Positions 5,826 through 8,115 of a stretch of 8,115 bases of DNA are shown in pieces (the stretch's first letter is position 1; every line of letters begins with the position of its first letter). The stretch is from Thermoleophilaceae bacterium. GTDB lineage: Bacteria > Actinomycetota > Thermoleophilia > Solirubrobacterales > Thermoleophilaceae. The notes beneath the pieces were generated by a model. It did not search any database, had not been told where the DNA came from, and saw only the letters and a list, made by a program, of their open reading frames with translations. The stretch is from contig JACCXP010000045.1 in assembly GCA_013696905.1 (NCBI GenBank), forward strand, positions 1 through 8,115. The letters run 5' to 3'. The translations under genes and the position numbers were made by a program.

Positions 5826-6806
5826 GTGAGGATCGACCAAAGCGCCGATTCGCCGTCGTGGCCCGGCATCGTGGCGGTGATCGGCGGCGGCACGATGGGC
5901 CTCGGCTTCGCCGAGCTGCTCTCGGGCGCGGGGCTCACGGTGCGCCTCTGCGATGCGAGCTCCGAGCTCACGCGCCAGTCGCTCGAGCGACTGGGCGAGC
6001 GGGTCCGCGGCCACGTCGAGGCGCGTTTGCTCGAGCCCGCGGCGATCGAGCGTGCGGCGAGCGTCGAGGGCGCCGATGACGTCGCCGCGGCGGTGCAAGG
6101 CGCAGAGCTCGTGATCGAGGCGGTCCCCGAGCAGCTCGAGCTGAAGCTCGAGATCCTGCCCGCTATCGAGGCGGCGGCAGACCCGGAGGCGGTGATCACG
6201 TCCAACACCTCCTCGTTCTCGATCAAGGAGCTCAGCGGCGCGATCGAGCGCCGCGGGCGCTTCCTCGGCATGCATTGGTTCAACCCGCCCGAGTGGGTGC
6301 CGGGCGTCGAGATCATCCCTGTCGAGGAGACCGAGCCGGAGGTGGTCGAGCGCACGCAGGAGCTCCTGCGGCGCCTCGGGAAGCGCCCGGCCGTCGTCGG
6401 CGACGAGGTCGGGTTCGTCGCCAACCGGCTGCAGTCCGCGCTCCTGCGTGAGGCGCTCGCCTGTGTGCGCGAGGGGCTCGTCGAGCCGGCGGACCTCGAC
6501 GAGGTGGTGCGCTCCTGCTTCGGCTTCCGGCTGCCATTCTTCGGCCCCTTCCGGATCCTCGACATGGCCGGCCTCGACGTCCAGCTGAGCGTGTTCGAGA
6601 CGCTCGAGGGCGGTCTCGGGGAGCGCTTCGCCGCCACGGACGCGAAGGACGATCTGGGCTCTCGCGTGGACGCCGGGCGGACCGGCACGAAGAGCGGCGG
6701 GGGCTTCTTCGACTACTCGGACGAGGAGCGCGACCGGCTGCTGATCGAGCGCGACCGCCGTTACGCGGCGCTCGCCGAACTGCTCGAGCGGCTGCCGCCG
6801 CTCTAG
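5826..6806 (+). CDS. 3-hydroxyacyl-CoA dehydrogenase-family NAD-dependent dehydrogenase
   Basis: Single-copy 3HCDH protein of 326 residues: N-terminal Rossmann domain with GGGTMG (20-25) and acidic D43 for NAD, then a C-terminal helical domain from about 194 (GDEVGFVANRLQ at 192-203, FGPFRILDMAGLDV at 239-252). All residues matching the catalytic set of human HAD are present at the same spacing: S129 in SNTSS, H150 in MHWFNPP, E162 and N200. It should oxidise the 3-hydroxyl of an acyl-CoA or of a free hydroxy acid; this fold also includes L-gulonate 3-dehydrogenase and carnitine dehydrogenase. With no thiolase or acyl-CoA ligase nearby but tetronate and ketodeoxy-sugar genes all round, a sugar-acid 3-dehydrogenase is the better guess. 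GTG 5826 is chosen because it coincides with the predicted transcription start and leaves a short tail before strand 1. Ends 6 bases from the convergent pdxA2. Confidence 0.85.
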   Translation: MRIDQSADSPSWPGIVAVIGGGTMGLGFAELLSGAGLTVRLCDASSELTRQSLERLGERVRGHVEARLLEPAAIERAASVEGADDVAAAVQGAELVIEAVPEQLELKLEILPAIEAAADPEAVITSNTSSFSIKELSGAIERRGRFLGMHWFNPPEWVPGVEIIPVEETEPEVVERTQELLRRLGKRPAVVGDEVGFVANRLQSALLREALACVREGLVEPADLDEVVRSCFGFRLPFFGPFRILDMAGLDVQLSVFETLEGGLGERFAATDAKDDLGSRVDAGRTGTKSGGGFFDYSDEERDRLLIERDRRYAALAELLERLPPL

Positions 6807-6812
6807 GCGAAG

Positions 6813-7808
6813 CTACCGGCGCGCGCCGGCGAGCAGCGCCGCCATCCGCAGCGCCGCGATCATCGACTGCTCGCTCGCGATCCCCTGGCCCGCGATGTCG
6901 AACGCCGTGCCATGGTCGACGGACGTGCGCACGATCGGCAGGCCTCCTGTCACGTTGACGGCGTCGTCGCGCTCGAGCAGCTTGATCGGGATGTGCCCCT
7001 GGTCGTGGTACATCACTACGACGATGTCGTAGCGGCGGTCCATGTCGATGAACACGGCGTCCCCCGCGACCGGCCCCGACACGTCGAGTCCCTCAGCGCG
7101 CATGGCGGCGATCGTCGGCGCCACCACCCGCTGCTCCTCGTCGCCGAACATCCCGCCCTCGCCGGCGTGGGGGTTGAGCCCCGCGACGCCGATCCGCGGC
7201 GCCTCGATGCCGAGGCGGCGGACCGCCTCGTGCGCTATCCGCGTCACCGATCGCAGCCGTGCCTCCGTCACGAGCCCAGGCACGCGCTCCATCGCCACGT
7301 GCGTGGTCACGTGAGCCACGCGCAGCCGCTTGCCGATCAGGAGCATCGAGACCTCGTCGACCCCGCACAGGTCGGCGAGCAGCTCTGTGTGCCCGGCCCA
7401 GTGGTAGCCGGCCTTGCGCATCGACTCCTTGTTGAGCGGGCCGGTCGCGAGCGCCTGGACGCGGCCCTCGAGGGCGAGCTCCGTTGCGGCCCGCACCGCG
7501 CTGACGGCCGCCTCGCCGCCTGCCGGGCTGACCTCTCCGCGCGGCGCCTCGACCGCCTCGGCCGAGGCGGTCTCGAGCACGACTACTCGTGCGGGCGAGG
7601 CGTCGTCGCGCTCGAGCGGCGAGTCGACCACGATCTCGAGCTCGCGGCCGAGCGCCTCCGCCTCGCGCGCGATCACCGCGGCGGATCCGAAGACGACGGG
7701 CCGGCAGAGCTCGTGCACCTCCGGCTCGGCCAGTGCTTTGAGGGCTACCTCGGGCCCGACCCCGGCCGGATCGCCCATCGTGACTGCCACGAGCGGCCGT
7801 GCGCTCAT
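6813..7808 (-). CDS. pdxA2: PdxA2-type 4-phospho-D-threonate / 4-phospho-D-erythronate dehydrogenase
   Basis: PdxA-family NAD-dependent oxidative decarboxylase, 331 residues, full length. Family motifs: TMGDPAGVGPE (10-20), ATGPLNK (121-127), and the three metal-binding histidines H170 (TTHVAM), H214 (NPHAGE) and H268 (YHDQGHIPIK), plus NVTGGLPIVRTSVDHGTA (285-302). True PdxA acts on 4-phospho-hydroxythreonine in vitamin B6 synthesis; the PdxA2 branch, paired with DUF1537 kinases, converts 4-phospho-D-threonate or -erythronate to dihydroxyacetone phosphate and CO2. Here the ATG overlaps the TGA of a DUF1537 gene (ATGA, 7808-7805), which points to the PdxA2 role rather than B6 synthesis. Sequence alone does not separate the two branches with certainty. 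The C-terminal codons contain a 14-bp palindrome that could act as a terminator for the convergent transcript. Confidence 0.88.
   Translation of the reverse strand: MSARPLVAVTMGDPAGVGPEVALKALAEPEVHELCRPVVFGSAAVIAREAEALGRELEIVVDSPLERDDASPARVVVLETASAEAVEAPRGEVSPAGGEAAVSAVRAATELALEGRVQALATGPLNKESMRKAGYHWAGHTELLADLCGVDEVSMLLIGKRLRVAHVTTHVAMERVPGLVTEARLRSVTRIAHEAVRRLGIEAPRIGVAGLNPHAGEGGMFGDEEQRVVAPTIAAMRAEGLDVSGPVAGDAVFIDMDRRYDIVVVMYHDQGHIPIKLLERDDAVNVTGGLPIVRTSVDHGTAFDIAGQGIASEQSMIAALRMAALLAGARR
6816..6829. other. 14-bp GC palindrome between convergent gene ends
   Basis: CCGGCGCGCGCCGG is a perfect palindrome lying in the last codons of pdxA2 and 10 bases past the stop of the convergent dehydrogenase gene. 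As RNA it could fold into a short GC hairpin on either strand and slow transcription, but there is no U-run, so an intrinsic terminator is only a possibility. Such GC-only palindromes also arise by chance in DNA this rich in G and C. Confidence 0.25.
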
Positions 7809-8115
7809 CGCCCGCCGCTTCCCGCCGGCTCCCGGCGCAGCGCGCCGCACAGCTCCGCAAGCGCTTCGGGCCCGCCGAACCCACCCGACTTGGTCACGAG
7901 TCGAAGCGGCGGATCGGGGCGCCCGTACGTCGTGCTCTCGACCGCGCCCGCCGGTAGCGCGCGCTCGACGACAAGCGCCTCGACCCCGAGCGCCGTGCAG
8001 ATCGCGAGCGCCGAGTCGCCGCCACTCGCCACCACGAGCTCGGGCCACGCCGCGGCGAGCGCCGTCGCGACGACCTGCTCGAGCGAGCGGTTGATCCGGC
8101 GGCGCAGCTCGTGGC
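7805..8115 (-). CDS. Four-carbon acid-sugar kinase (DUF1537), C-terminal part (cut by window edge)
   Basis: The last 102 residues of a DUF1537-family kinase; the start lies beyond the window. The visible part belongs to the nucleotide-binding domain: VVASGGDSALAICTALG with the Gly-rich SGGDSA, a PAG turn, and the strongly conserved LVTKSGGFGG near the end. Family members phosphorylate the 4-hydroxyl of D-threonate, D-erythronate or L-threonate with ATP. Coupling by a 4-bp overlap to a PdxA2 gene favours D-threonate or D-erythronate kinase (DtnK/DenK type), since L-threonate routes use an aldolase-type partner instead. A 3-oxo-isoapionate or 3-oxo-tetronate kinase role is the main alternative; the specificity-determining N-terminal domain is not visible. 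Confidence 0.85.
   Translation of the reverse strand, partial: HELRRRINRSLEQVVATALAAAWPELVVASGGDSALAICTALGVEALVVERALPAGAVESTTYGRPDPPLRLVTKSGGFGGPEALAELCGALRREPAGSGGR

Noticed and set aside
4989..6275. 428-residue open frame on the minus strand extending the TTPS SDR
   Set aside because: The part beyond about 5771 lies antisense to the dehydrogenase gene, is Arg/Ala/His-rich and has no SDR features; it is a GC-driven shadow.
7809..8048. N-terminal extension of PdxA2 in its own frame
   Set aside because: Overlaps the DUF1537 kinase domain in another frame; ATG 7808 gives the standard PdxA N-terminus and an ATGA junction.
1..8115. tRNA, rRNA, CRISPR array, insertion sequence or prophage traces
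   Set aside because: No direct-repeat arrays, transposase or integrase motifs, or tRNA-like cloverleaf were seen; the window is almost fully accounted for by metabolic genes.

Overview
This GC-rich window looks like a chromosomal carbohydrate-acid catabolism island from an actinomycete. Reasons: strong G/C bias in third codon positions, frequent GTG/TTG starts, TANNNT-type -10 boxes, apparent leaderless starts and ATGA gene overlaps. A deep-branching lineage such as Thermoleophilia is possible, but that is a guess. Apart from two short divergent promoter regions, it is almost wholly coding. I see no RNA gene, mobile element or CRISPR array.

Layout. (1) 1-1095, minus strand: an SDR dehydrogenase overlapping the start of L-fuconate dehydratase (cut by the window edge), i.e. 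part of an oxidative, non-phosphorylated L-fucose-type pathway. (2) 1096-1246: divergent intergenic region with a very good promoter (TTGACA, 17 bp, TAGGCT) facing right. (3) 1247-4987, plus strand: a tight five-gene operon made of an Nramp-superfamily carrier with non-canonical substrate motifs, a 30-residue single-helix membrane microprotein missed by ordinary ORF cut-offs, a cupin of the 2,4'-dihydroxyacetophenone dioxygenase type, KduD (2-dehydro-3-deoxy-D-gluconate 5-dehydrogenase) and an AEC-family permease. (4) 4989-5753, minus strand: an SDR with a TTPS motif in place of NNAG. (5) 5754-5825: a short divergent promoter region with a perfect 10-bp inverted repeat that carries a -10 box on each strand. 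(6) 5826-6806, plus strand: a 3-hydroxyacyl-CoA-dehydrogenase-family enzyme, probably leaderless. (7) 6813-8115, minus strand: PdxA2 preceded by the C-terminal part of a DUF1537 four-carbon acid-sugar kinase.

Together the genes suggest breakdown of several sugar acids (deoxy-hexonates, ketodeoxy-hexonates or uronates, tetronates) to central metabolites by NAD-linked oxidation. The supposed uptake functions belong to unusual families (Nramp-like and AEC) rather than ABC, TRAP or MFS. The most interesting candidate system is the operon in (3): an Nramp-like carrier with a coupled microprotein, followed by a cupin and KduD. Substrates are inferred from families and neighbourhood only.
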